Shown here: positions 33,576-42,400 of the stretch, in pieces
Position numbering within the stretch: position 1 is the stretch's first letter
Layout: every line of letters starts with the position of its first letter
Assembly (NCBI RefSeq): GCF_003635045.1
Contig: NZ_RBXT01000001.1
Coordinates: forward strand, 3,038,001 to 3,102,000
Source of the DNA: Terracoccus luteus
Lineage (GTDB): Bacteria; Actinomycetota; Actinomycetes; Actinomycetales; Dermatophilaceae
Length of the DNA: 64,000 bases
Direction: 5' to 3'
Translations under genes and position numbers: made by a program
Notes under the pieces: generated by a model
The model's database searches: none
Seen by the model: the letters and a program-made list of their open reading frames with translations, nothing else
Told to the model about the DNA's origin: nothing

Positions 33576-34766
33576 TCATTGCTGGTGCAGCCCGAGGGCC
33601 ACGAGCTCGTCGCGCACCCAGGCCAGCTCGCCGGCGATGCCGGTGGCGAGCTCGCCCGCGTCGCGGGGTCGGGAGTGCTCGGGCACCACCGACCACGTGT
33701 AGGTCTCGACCTCGAGGTGGTCGGTGAGGGGGCGCTCCCCACCGACGAGGACGCCGAGCGACTCGCGCAGCTCGGTCGTCGTCGACGTCAGCGGCGGCTC
33801 GGGGTCACGCCCGAGGGGCACGTGGAAGTGCACCCGCCAGGGCGCGTCGTCGGTCGCGTCGAGCGGCCCGGCCCCCTCACGGGTCGTGCCGAGCGCCTCA
33901 CCGAGGTCGTCGCGCGACGGCAGCGGCGGGGTACCGGTGCCGGCGCGCACCTGGTGCAGGAAGCGCTCCTCGTCGAAGGACTCGAGCGCGGCCCGGGTCT
34001 GCTCGTCGTGGGGGGTGGCGACGTGCAGGGCCGCCGAGACCTGCGACTTCACGACGGACAGCCCGGCCTCCGCGAGGGCGGCCGTCGCCCCGGCCGCGTC
34101 CTCGAACTGCACCGCGAGGTGGCACAGGTCGAGGCACACGCCGAGCACCGAGCGGTCCCACCCCTCCGCGGCGGCCACGGCCTCGTCCGTCGTCTCGACG
34201 ACGCAGCCGGGCTCCGGCTCGAGCCCGACGCGGATCTCGCGGCCGGTGCGCTCGCGGCGCTCGTGCAGCGTGTCGGCGAGCTCGGCGAGCTGGTCGCCCG
34301 CGGCGCGGGCCCGCTCGGCGTCCCACGGCTCGCGCCAGGCGAGCGGCAGCGTCGAGATGCTGCCCCGGGCGGCGTCGTCGGGCAGCAGCACGCCGAGCAC
34401 GTCGACGAGGTCGAGGGTGTACTCGAGCCGCGCCGTCTCGGTCCAGTCGGGGCGGTAGACCTTGAGCTTGACGACGGGCTCCTGGAACCCGCGGAAGGGG
34501 AAACCGTTGAGGGTCACGGTCTCCAGGCCCCGGCGGGTCAGCTCGCCGCGCAGGCGCTCCGCCCCGCGCAGGTCGCCCGCGAGCTCACGGGCGACGGGCG
34601 CGCTGAGCCAGAGCCCGACGCCGAGCAGGTCGGTGTCGAGCTGCTCGCGGACCGGCACCGCGAAACGGTCGAGCTGGCCGACGATCTCGTCGACCGTCTC
34701 GCCGCCGTGCACGTTGGTGCAGTAGGCGAGGTGCACGACCTCGCCGGAGGGGTGGCGCAGGCGCAC
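33576..34766 (-). CDS. eboE: EboE-type TIM-barrel 'metabolite traffic' protein
   Basis: The protein has 396 residues. The N-terminal VVHLAYCTNVHGGETVDEI matches the EboE landmark (YCTNxHxGE). The TIM barrel carries IRVGLEPEPGCVVET, LGVCLDLCHLAVQFED and WRVHFHVPLGRDPEPP, consistent with a metal site related to xylose isomerase. EboE is found only in ebo loci, which in the cyanobacterium Nostoc are needed for export of a scytonemin precursor to the periplasm. The reaction is unknown. It is three bases from eboB. Confidence 0.88.
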   Translation of the reverse strand: MRLRHPSGEVVHLAYCTNVHGGETVDEIVGQLDRFAVPVREQLDTDLLGVGLWLSAPVARELAGDLRGAERLRGELTRRGLETVTLNGFPFRGFQEPVVKLKVYRPDWTETARLEYTLDLVDVLGVLLPDDAARGSISTLPLAWREPWDAERARAAGDQLAELADTLHERRERTGREIRVGLEPEPGCVVETTDEAVAAAEGWDRSVLGVCLDLCHLAVQFEDAAGATAALAEAGLSVVKSQVSAALHVATPHDEQTRAALESFDEERFLHQVRAGTGTPPLPSRDDLGEALGTTREGAGPLDATDDAPWRVHFHVPLGRDPEPPLTSTTTELRESLGVLVGGERPLTDHLEVETYTWSVVPEHSRPRDAGELATGIAGELAWVRDELVALGLHQQ

Positions 34767-34769
34767 GCC

Positions 34770-35624
34770 TCAGTCCTTCCCGCCGCGCAGGACCGAGTTG
34801 CCGAGGTAGGTCTCCCCCGCGGCCAGGTCGTCGTCGAGCTCGAGTCGTCCACTCTGGGAGTAGAACTCGACCGGGTTGCGCCACAGCACCCGGTCGACGT
34901 CGTCGTCGCTGAAGCCCGCGGCGAGCATCGCGTCGGCGGTCTTGCGCGTCTTGAGCGGGTCGCTGTTGCCCCAGTCGGCGGCCGAGTTGACGAGCATGCG
35001 CTCGAGGCCGAACTCCTTGAGGATGGCGACCATCCGCTGCTCGTCCATCTTCGTGTCGGGGTAGACCGAGAACCCCATCCAGGCACCCGCCTCCGCGACG
35101 ACGCCGACCGTCATTTCGTTGAGGTGGTCGACGAGCACCGAGCCCATGGGGAGACCCGACTCGCGCACGACGTCGAGGGTGCGCCTGGTGCCATTGAGCT
35201 TGTCGCGGTGCGGCGTGTGCACGAGCGCGGGCAGCTCGTGCTCGACCGCCATCGCCAGCTGGGCCGAGAAGACCTCGTCCTCCTCCGGAGTCATGCTGTC
35301 GTAGCCGAGCTCGCCGACGGCGACGACGCGGTCCTTGGCGAGGTAGCGGGGCAGCACCTCGAGCACCTCACGGCACCGGGCGTCGTTGGCCTCCTTGGGG
35401 TTGAGGCCGATCGTCGCGTGGTGGGCGATGCCGTACTGGGCGGCGCGGAACGGCTCCCAGCCGAGGATGGCGTCGAAGTAGTCGCAGAACGAGCCGACGG
35501 TGGTGCGGGGCTGGCCGAGCCAGAAGGCGGGCTCGACGACGGCCCGCACGCCGGCGTCGTACATCGCGCGGTAGTCGTCTGTGGTGCGGGAGGTCATGTG
35601 GATGTGGGGGTCGAAGATGCGCAC
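34770..35624 (-). CDS. eboB: EboB-type TatD-family metal-dependent hydrolase
   Basis: The protein has 284 residues from a GTG at 35624. Amidohydrolase metal ligands are visible: FDPHIHM (HxH), VAVGELGYD (bridging Glu), LVHTPH, VLVDHLNE and the late MLVNSAADWGNSDP (Asp). This matches the TatD-like EboB group rather than nuclease TatD. The true substrate is likely a small metabolite of the ebo pathway. It lies 67 bases after eboA. Confidence 0.86.
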   Translation of the reverse strand: MRIFDPHIHMTSRTTDDYRAMYDAGVRAVVEPAFWLGQPRTTVGSFCDYFDAILGWEPFRAAQYGIAHHATIGLNPKEANDARCREVLEVLPRYLAKDRVVAVGELGYDSMTPEEDEVFSAQLAMAVEHELPALVHTPHRDKLNGTRRTLDVVRESGLPMGSVLVDHLNEMTVGVVAEAGAWMGFSVYPDTKMDEQRMVAILKEFGLERMLVNSAADWGNSDPLKTRKTADAMLAAGFSDDDVDRVLWRNPVEFYSQSGRLELDDDLAAGETYLGNSVLRGGKD

Positions 35625-35691
35625 GGCGGTGGTCTCTCGGTCGGTGGTTCCGGGGCGGGGGCGGCGCGCGGCCGTCACGCGGCCCGGGTGG

Positions 35692-36318
35692 TCATGACGT
35701 GGTGTCGGATGCCGGTCGGCCGGGTCCGAGCAGGAGGTCGACGTCCGTGGGCACGACGCGCCCGGCAGCCCGGCGCTCGTCGGCGAAGTCGGACGCCATG
35801 CGGGCCAGCTCGTCGTCAGCCCGGCGCTCGAGGCCGCTGACGACCGAGACCGGCACGCCCATGAACACGAGCTTGAGCACGGCCTGGCGCCACGCGGCGT
35901 CGTCGAGATGGCGTTCGGCGTACGGCCCCATGGCGGCGGCGACGAGGCGGGTGTCGTTGGTGCGCAACGCGTCCCGCACGAGGGGCAGGGCGGCATCACC
36001 GATGCGGGCCTCCCGCTCGGCGTCGTCGAGGCGCGGCAGCGCGGCGAGCACGGCGTACTTCTCGGCCGGGTCGCCCTGGTGGTAGACCCGGGCCACGGCG
36101 TCGGCGACCGCGTCGCTGGGCAGCGCGAGCAGCAGCCCGGCCCGCGCCTCGTCGGGGTCCAGCCCCTCGCGCACGGCGAGACGTCGTGCGGCCGGGAAGA
36201 GCACGTCGATGCGCGACGGGTCGCTCGCGACCTGGGCGACCGCCGCGGCGACGTCGGCCGGCTGCCGCCCTGCTCGGGCGGGGCTCGTGTCCCCGGTCTC
36301 CGTCGGTCGGGTCGTCAT
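35692..36318 (-). CDS. eboA: EboA-domain protein
   Basis: The protein has 208 residues, all helical, with HEAT-like repeats (DPAEKYAVLAALPRLDDAER, RTNDTRLVAAAMGPYAERHL, AWRQAVLKLVFMGVPVSVV). The block from QGDPAEKY to VFMGVP is the recognisable EboA domain. It has no catalytic motif; probably a scaffold or carrier. Its ATG overlaps the upstream isomerase stop by four bases. Confidence 0.82.
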   Translation of the reverse strand: MTTRPTETGDTSPARAGRQPADVAAAVAQVASDPSRIDVLFPAARRLAVREGLDPDEARAGLLLALPSDAVADAVARVYHQGDPAEKYAVLAALPRLDDAEREARIGDAALPLVRDALRTNDTRLVAAAMGPYAERHLDDAAWRQAVLKLVFMGVPVSVVSGLERRADDELARMASDFADERRAAGRVVPTDVDLLLGPGRPASDTTS

Positions 36319-37181
36319 CGGGTGACCTCCTCGTCGGTGGGATGCGTCTGCCGCTCGGCGGCGCGCAGCGCGTCGAGGCTCGCGGCCGCCAGGGCCGGCG
36401 CCATGTGGGTGTGTCGGGGCAGCTCAATGGCGACGAGGCCGCCGAAGCCGATGTCCTGCAGGGCTGCGAGCGCCCCCGGGAGGTCGACCTCGCCCTCGCC
36501 GAAGGGCAGGTGCTCGTGGGTGCCCCGGCGCATGTCGTCGATCTGCACGTTGCGCACGAGCGGGCCGACGGACCGGATGAGGTCGCCCGGCGCACCCTCC
36601 TCGTTGCAGCGCAGGTGGCCGACGTCGACCGTCAGTCGCAGCCGGTCGGGCTCGCCGAGACGGGACCGCACGTCGACGGCATCCTGCAGGCGCTCGACGA
36701 CCATGCCGGGCTCGGGCTCGAGGGCGAGGTCGACCCCGAGCTCGTCGGCGAGCGGCAGCAACGCCTCGACACCCGCGTCGAGGCGTTGCAGCAGCGTCTC
36801 GCGGGCGACCCCCTCCGGTCCGGTGCCGCTCCAGAACGACACGGCGGGCGACCCGAGGTCGGCGGCGACGCGCAGGGCGATGCGCAGCAGCTTGAGACGG
36901 CGCTCGCGCCCCTCGTCGGAGACGAGCGTCGGGTGGTGCTTGCGCCAGGGGTCGAGCACGTAGCGGCCGCCGGTCTCGACCATGACGTCGAGGCCGTGGC
37001 CCGACAGCAGCCGGGCCGCCTCGGCGACCCTGCCGGCGAGGCCGGGCCCGAAGGGGTCGAGGTGGGCGTGGTCGAGGGTGAGGGCGACGCCGTCGTACCC
37101 GAGGCCCGCGACGACGGCGAGGGCGTCGGGCAGTCGGTGGTCGGTGAACCCGTTGAGGCCGTAGCCGAACCGGAGGCTCAC
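36315..37181 (-). CDS. TIM-barrel sugar phosphate isomerase/epimerase-like protein of the ebo operon
   Basis: The protein has 288 residues from the GTG at 37181, which overlaps the prenyltransferase stop (GTGA). It has the COG1082 fold with metal-site segments LALEPEPGMVVERLQD, RLTVDVGHLRCNEEG, VRNVQIDDMRRGTHEH and VAIELPRHTHMAP. It may isomerise or epimerise the cyclitol or sugar made by the synthase two genes upstream. It is specific to the actinobacterial version of the cluster as far as I can judge. Confidence 0.82.
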   Translation of the reverse strand: MSLRFGYGLNGFTDHRLPDALAVVAGLGYDGVALTLDHAHLDPFGPGLAGRVAEAARLLSGHGLDVMVETGGRYVLDPWRKHHPTLVSDEGRERRLKLLRIALRVAADLGSPAVSFWSGTGPEGVARETLLQRLDAGVEALLPLADELGVDLALEPEPGMVVERLQDAVDVRSRLGEPDRLRLTVDVGHLRCNEEGAPGDLIRSVGPLVRNVQIDDMRRGTHEHLPFGEGEVDLPGALAALQDIGFGGLVAIELPRHTHMAPALAAASLDALRAAERQTHPTDEEVTR

Positions 37182-38062
37182 GTCGGCGACACCATCTTCA
37201 TCGCCCAACGACCGACCGGCGCCGACGCCGCGACGCCGAGCCCCACGGCGGGGCTCCCGGCTGCGGCGGCGAGCGCCCCCTGCAGGGGCACGAGACCACG
37301 GATGCCGGCACCCGTGGCCCGTCGCACGGTCGGGCCGTCGGGGCTGCGCACGGCCTTCAGCTGGGCGGCGAGCACGGTCGTGGCGTAGAGCCCGGACAGG
37401 GCGGCCGTGACGACCCCGGAGGCGCGGTTCGGCGACGTGCGGAGGGAGTGCAGCCCCACGGCGGCGGCGACCGCGGCGGTCGCCACGGCGCTGCCCCGGG
37501 CGGAGGCGGTACTCGTGCCGTGCACCTCTCCACGGCTGAGGGAGGTGATGCTGGCGGTGTGGCCGGCGACGAGGGCAGCGGGGACGAGAGAGCGCCGCAC
37601 ACCGGCGCCGCCACCGGCGGTCGCGCCGAGGACGACGTCGAGGGCCCGGGTCGAGGCCATGGTGGCCGCCCCGAGGGCTCCGGTCTTGGGGCCGAGGTCG
37701 TAGGCCCAGACCGCCGCCGCGAGGGCGCCCGCCGTGACCGCTGCGGTGCGCCCGCCGGCGGCCGCCGCCAGCCCGACGCCGGCCGCCGTCAGACCGGCCG
37801 CCACGCCCAGCGCCGTCCGCGCGGTGATCCGCCCGGAGGGGATCGGCCGCTCCGGCCGCTCCACGGCGTCCTGCTCGCGGTCGGCGTAGTCGTTGAGCGC
37901 CATGCCGGCCCAGTAGAGGCAGGTCGAGGCGACCGGGAGCAGGGCGACGCCCCGGGCGCTGCCCGGCCAGCCCGCGCTCGCGGCGCCGGCCAGGCTGTCG
38001 CCCGGCACGGTGAGGGCCGCCGGGGCCCGGACGAGCTCGACGAGGTCGCGCAGCCGGGTCAC
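37178..38062 (-). CDS. eboC: EboC-like UbiA-superfamily prenyltransferase (SCO3242 type)
   Basis: The protein has 294 residues from the GTG at 38062 overlapping the synthase stop. It is an integral membrane protein with about eight helices. The first Asp-rich motif, NDYADREQDAVERPERPIPS, binds prenyl diphosphate through Mg2+. The second motif is degenerate (YDLGPKTGALGAATMASTRALD). UbiA enzymes attach a prenyl chain to an acceptor at the membrane; in this operon a cyclitol or sugar acceptor is plausible, producing a lipid-linked intermediate. Confidence 0.85.
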   Translation of the reverse strand: MTRLRDLVELVRAPAALTVPGDSLAGAASAGWPGSARGVALLPVASTCLYWAGMALNDYADREQDAVERPERPIPSGRITARTALGVAAGLTAAGVGLAAAAGGRTAAVTAGALAAAVWAYDLGPKTGALGAATMASTRALDVVLGATAGGGAGVRRSLVPAALVAGHTASITSLSRGEVHGTSTASARGSAVATAAVAAAVGLHSLRTSPNRASGVVTAALSGLYATTVLAAQLKAVRSPDGPTVRRATGAGIRGLVPLQGALAAAAGSPAVGLGVAASAPVGRWAMKMVSPT

Positions 38063-39207
38063 GAGGCGCAGGCCCACCGGCCGAGGGAGTCGAGCTGGGT
38101 GAAGAGCTGGTGCTCCTCGCTGTCGACCGGGTCCTTGAAGAAGAAGCCGAGCTGGGTCATCGGGCCGCTCTCGCCGCGGCGCAGGGCGAGGTCGGCCAGT
38201 CGCGCGATGTCGATGACGAGCGGCGCCGCGAGGCTGGAGTCGCACCCCTGCCACGTGAACTGCATCGTCATGCGGGTGCCGAGGAAGCCGCTGAAGGTGA
38301 TGTTGTCCCAGGCGGTCTTCCAGTCGCCGAGGTCGGTGATGTTGTCGATGTGCACGGGGCCCTCGACGGGGTAGCCGAGCATCGCCTCGAGGCCGCGGGC
38401 CTTGCTGACGGCCTTGCTCGCCATCGCGTCGGGGTCGGCCAGCGTCGCGCCGTCGCCGCCGCCGAGCAGGTTGGTGCCGCTCCACGAGCGCACGCGCAGT
38501 GCCCGGGCGGCGAACATGGGGGCGAGCACCGACTTGACGAGGGTCTCGCCCGTCTTGCCGTCGCTGCCGCCCCACGGCACCTGCTCGCGCTCGGCGAGCT
38601 CACGCAGCGCGGGCACGCGGGCACCCGTGGAGGGGGTGAAGTCGACGAAGGCCGCGCCGGCGAGGAACGCGGCGGCGGCGTAGGTGCTGCTGGGCGGCAG
38701 CGGCGAACGCCCTGCGGCCCAAGCGCTCTCGAGCTCCGCGAGCGACTCGAAGGCCGGGTCGTCCTGCGCCACGGGCTCGGTCGAGCTGACGTTGACGACG
38801 ACGACGCGCGCCAGACCCTCGCGCTCACGGAACTCACGGATGTCGTCGGCGAGGCGCTGCACGCCCTCGGCCTGCCCCTCCTCCTCCGGGTCGTAGCCGC
38901 GGCGCAGGCGCTCGTCGGCGCGGTCGAGCTCGTCGCCGACGAGCACGAGGGCGGATGCCGGGATGACCCCGGCGTCGGCCAGCGCGGCCGCGCGCTTGGC
39001 GAGCGGCGCCTCGGAGACGTCGTGGCCGCCGGTGACGATGGCGTCGAGGGGGCACAGCCCCGCGTCGACGAAGACGGGCAGCTCGGTGACGAGCCCGTCA
39101 CGACCGTGCGCGCGCGAGGTCATCATGGCGAGCCCCGTCGCGACGGTCGTCGCGACGGACCCTCTCGCCCCCACGAGCCACAGTCCGGTGCGGTCGGTGT
39201 CGTTCAT
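38059..39207 (-). CDS. Myo-inositol-1-phosphate-synthase-like enzyme heading the ebo operon
   Basis: The protein has 382 residues from the ATG after GAGGAGAG. The NAD-binding motif is GLWLVGARGSVATTVATG. The family core is VPWGGSDGKTGETLVKSVLA and ALRVRSWSGTNLLGGGDG (SDFKSGQT and NxxGNxDG equivalents), then DITDLGDWKTAWDNITFSGFLGT-like residues about 290-310. It cyclises a sugar phosphate, canonically glucose-6-phosphate to inositol-3-phosphate. It is translationally coupled to the prenyltransferase. Classical ebo loci have the unrelated sugar-phosphate cyclase EboD here, so this is a probable functional replacement. Confidence 0.85.
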   Translation of the reverse strand: MNDTDRTGLWLVGARGSVATTVATGLAMMTSRAHGRDGLVTELPVFVDAGLCPLDAIVTGGHDVSEAPLAKRAAALADAGVIPASALVLVGDELDRADERLRRGYDPEEEGQAEGVQRLADDIREFREREGLARVVVVNVSSTEPVAQDDPAFESLAELESAWAAGRSPLPPSSTYAAAAFLAGAAFVDFTPSTGARVPALRELAEREQVPWGGSDGKTGETLVKSVLAPMFAARALRVRSWSGTNLLGGGDGATLADPDAMASKAVSKARGLEAMLGYPVEGPVHIDNITDLGDWKTAWDNITFSGFLGTRMTMQFTWQGCDSSLAAPLVIDIARLADLALRRGESGPMTQLGFFFKDPVDSEEHQLFTQLDSLGRWACAS

Positions 39208-39257
39208 GGGTGCTCTCCTCGGCGTCGTTGCGATGGGTGACCGGCCGATGCCCGACG

Positions 39258-39317
39258 GGGTCTCGGTGAGACCCGCCGGGCGCCGGCCGGGCCGCCCCGG
39301 CGGCGGGTTCGCCGCCG
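39258..39317 (-). terminator. Two hairpins in the 250-base gap before the ebo operon
   Basis: GGGTCTC-GGT-GAGACCC (39258-39274) and CGGCGGCG-GGTT-CGCCGCCG (39298-39317) lie between the PQQ-type dehydrogenase stop and the synthase start. They may end or attenuate the upstream transcript. No clear promoter for the ebo genes was recognised in the rest of the gap. Confidence 0.45.
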
Positions 39318-39457
39318 CCGGGTCGGTCCTGCTGGTGGAACTGTTCAGCTGTGGTCGTGCTGGTGGTGCTGGTCCTGCGGTCCTACTGATCCTGCGTCCT
39401 CACCGGCGGGGCTGTCGTGCCGAAGCGACCGGCCCCGCCGGGACCGAGGGCCGCGCG

Positions 39458-42400
39458 TCACTGCCACCCGCGGATGACGGCGTCCGCGTCGCGGCGCAGG
39501 GCGTTGCCGGCCGCGTTGTTCGTGACCACCGAGCGCGTCAGCTGCGAGAAGCCCCGCACCTCACGGATGGCGGCAGCGGTGCGACCGGCGTCGGCCGCGG
39601 CCTTGGCCCGGTTGAGGTAGCCCTTCAGCTGCGACGCACCGTCACCGGACACGTACCCCGCCTGGTCGAGGAGGTCGACGAGCTCGCCGAGCTCCGCGAG
39701 GGAGGTGGTGGTCGTGAAGGTGAGGCTCGTCGACGTCGTCAGGCCCGCCTTGTCGGTCGTCGTGACGACCATGCGGTGCGAGCCGAGCGACAGGCGCCAC
39801 AGGTCGAGCGGACGGTCGGCCGCGACGGCGGTGCCGTCGACGGTGACCGAGGTCGTCGCGACCCCGCTCGTGGCGTCGGTGACGACCCACGAGACCTGCG
39901 CCGCGTCGCCGACGGAGGCACCGTTGCGGACCCCCGACACGGTGACCACCGGAGCGGTCTTGTCGAGCTTGACGACCTTCGTGACGACCCGGGAGACGTT
40001 ACCGCCGTTGTCCCGCGAGCGGAACTGCACGGTGGTGACGCCCTCGGTGCTGACGACGAGGGGCGTGGTGGCGCTGACCCACGTGGCGCCACCGTCGGTG
40101 GAGCGCTCACGCGCCGCCACGGTGCCGTCGTCGGTGGCCGTCGCCGTGAGGGTGACGTCGCTGGTGTACCAGCCGTTGGCACCGTTGGGGGCCGCCGGGC
40201 TCGTCGTCACCGTGGTGACGGGGGCCGTGGTGTCGGCGACGCCGTTGCCGGCGAACGTGAGCGAGTCGAGCACGACGCCACCGGTGGAGGTGACGTACAG
40301 CTTGCCCGTCCCGATCGGGGCGTTGCGCAGGTTGACGCTCTTCTCCGACCAGACGTCCGCCGCACCCGACATCGCGATGCGGGCGAAGGGCGGGCCGCTC
40401 GGGCTGTTCCAGCGCAGGGCCAGGGTGCCCGTGCCGGCGCCGCGCGCCGTCACCGAGGTGATGCCGGCGAGGTTGGCCGGGTCGTAGGCGAGGTGGTCAC
40501 CCTTGTCGAACGAGGTCACCTTGAAGCGGCCGCTCGCGGTGTCGTCACCGACGATCTCGACGCCCTTGGTGTCGTCGGCCCACTCGGCCTGCTGCTCCTT
40601 GGGGTTGAGGATGAGCGACTCGGTGGTCGTGGCGCCCGGAAGACCGTTCGCCCCGGCATCCGTGTAGGTGATGACGACGACACCGAAGATGTTCTCGGTC
40701 TCACCGTGCTCGGTCGCGTCGGCCGGGGTCGGGATGGCGAACTGGCAGCCCGTGCCCTGGCTCAGCGGGTGCGCGTGCTGGTCGTGCCCGAGCCCGAAGG
40801 TCCACGAGACGCGCGAGCACACGGTGGCGTTGCCGTCCTCGGGGTCGGTCGTCGACACCTGGAACGGGACCGCCTGGCCCCAGTCGAAGAACGAGCCGTT
40901 GGCGGGCTTGGTGATGTTGACCGTCGGGGCGACGTTGCCGACGCTGATCGACGTGCTGATGAGGCCGACCTTGCCCTCCGGGTCCGTGACGCGCAGGCGC
41001 GCCGAGTACCGGCCGAGCTCGGTGTAGGTGTAGCTGGCCGTCACACCGGTGGCGTCGAAGGTGCCGTCGCCGTTGAAGTCCCAGTCGTACGTGAGCTCCT
41101 CACCCTCGGGGTCGACCGAGGCCGAGCCGTCGAAGGTGACCGTCAGCGGCGCGGTGCTCGAGCTGATCGGGTTCGCGGAGATGGCCGCCTGGGGCGCCTT
41201 GTTCCCCTCGGCGTAGTCGATGCGGTAGAGCCCCGCGTCGGGGTTCGCGCGGAAGAAGCCGTCGCCGTAGTCGAGGACGTAGAGCGAGCCGTCGGGGCCG
41301 AACTCGATGTCGATCGGGCTGTCGGTGATCGGCTGGCCGTTGGTCTCGAGGTCGGCGTTGGGCAGGAACTGCTCGATGTGGTCGACGGGTCCATTGGGCC
41401 ACTGCACCGTGAAGGCGGCGAGGTAGTCCTGCGAGAACTCGGCGAAGAACGCCTTCTTGTCCCAGTACTGCGGGAACTTCGTCGTCGACGGGTTGTCGGC
41501 GTCGTAGTGGTAGACCGGACCGCCCATGGGGCCCTGGCCGCCGGAGGGGCTGAAGTCGGTGAGCTCGGGCCACGGCTGGTGGGTGTTGTTGTCGCCGTAG
41601 TAGAGCGTCGCCGGCGTGGCCGGGGGCAGCTGGGTCAGGCCGGTGTTCCAACGCGAGTTGTTGGTCGGGCCGCCGGCGCAGTCGAAGAACTCACGCGGGG
41701 TGGCCGTCTCGTAGTTCCACTCGTTGTAGTTGAACTGGTCGCCCGTGCAGTAGGGCCAGCCACCGTTGATCGGCTTGTCGATGGCGGTGCTCTGCCACTC
41801 GACGTAGCCGAGGGGGCCGCGGTTCGGGTCCGGCGCACCGGCATCCGGGCCGTAGTCGCCCCACGTGACCGAGTTGGTCTGCGGGTCGACGTCCATGCGG
41901 AACGGGTTGCGCACGCCCATGACGAAGATCTCGGGGCGGGTCTTCTCGGTGCCCGGCGCGAACAGGTTGCCGGCGGGGACCGTGTAGCTACCGTCCTCGG
42001 CGACCGTGATGCGGATGATCTTGCCGCGCAGGTCGTTGCTGTTGCCGGCGCCGCGACGTGAGTCGAAGCCGGGGTTGAAGCCGGGGGCGTCGTTGTTCGG
42101 GGCGAAGCCGTTGGCGCCGGGCGTGCTCGCCGGGGTGTTGTCACCGGTGGCGATGTAGACGTTGCCGTCGTCGTCGAAGTCGACGTCACCACCGACGTGG
42201 CAGCACTGGCCGCGCTGGGTCTCGACCTTGATGATGACCTGCTCGGTCGCCATGTCGATCGAGTCGGTGGCGTCGTTCCACTTGGCGCGGGTCAGCTGGT
42301 TGTAGCCCTTCCACTGGTCCCAGTACGACGCGTCGGCGCCAGCGGGCAGGGTGTTCGGCGCCGACCCGGTCGGGGTCGTCGTCGGGTACGGCGCCTCCAT

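Noticed and set aside
33111-35840. A 909-residue open frame on the plus strand
   Set aside because: It lies opposite eboF, eboE and eboB, all of which have clear catalytic motifs; composition is typical of antisense frames.
38963-42061. A 1032-residue open frame on the plus strand
   Set aside because: It runs antisense to the synthase and PQQ-type dehydrogenase genes, with Val/Arg/Asp-rich nonsense composition and no recognisable motif.
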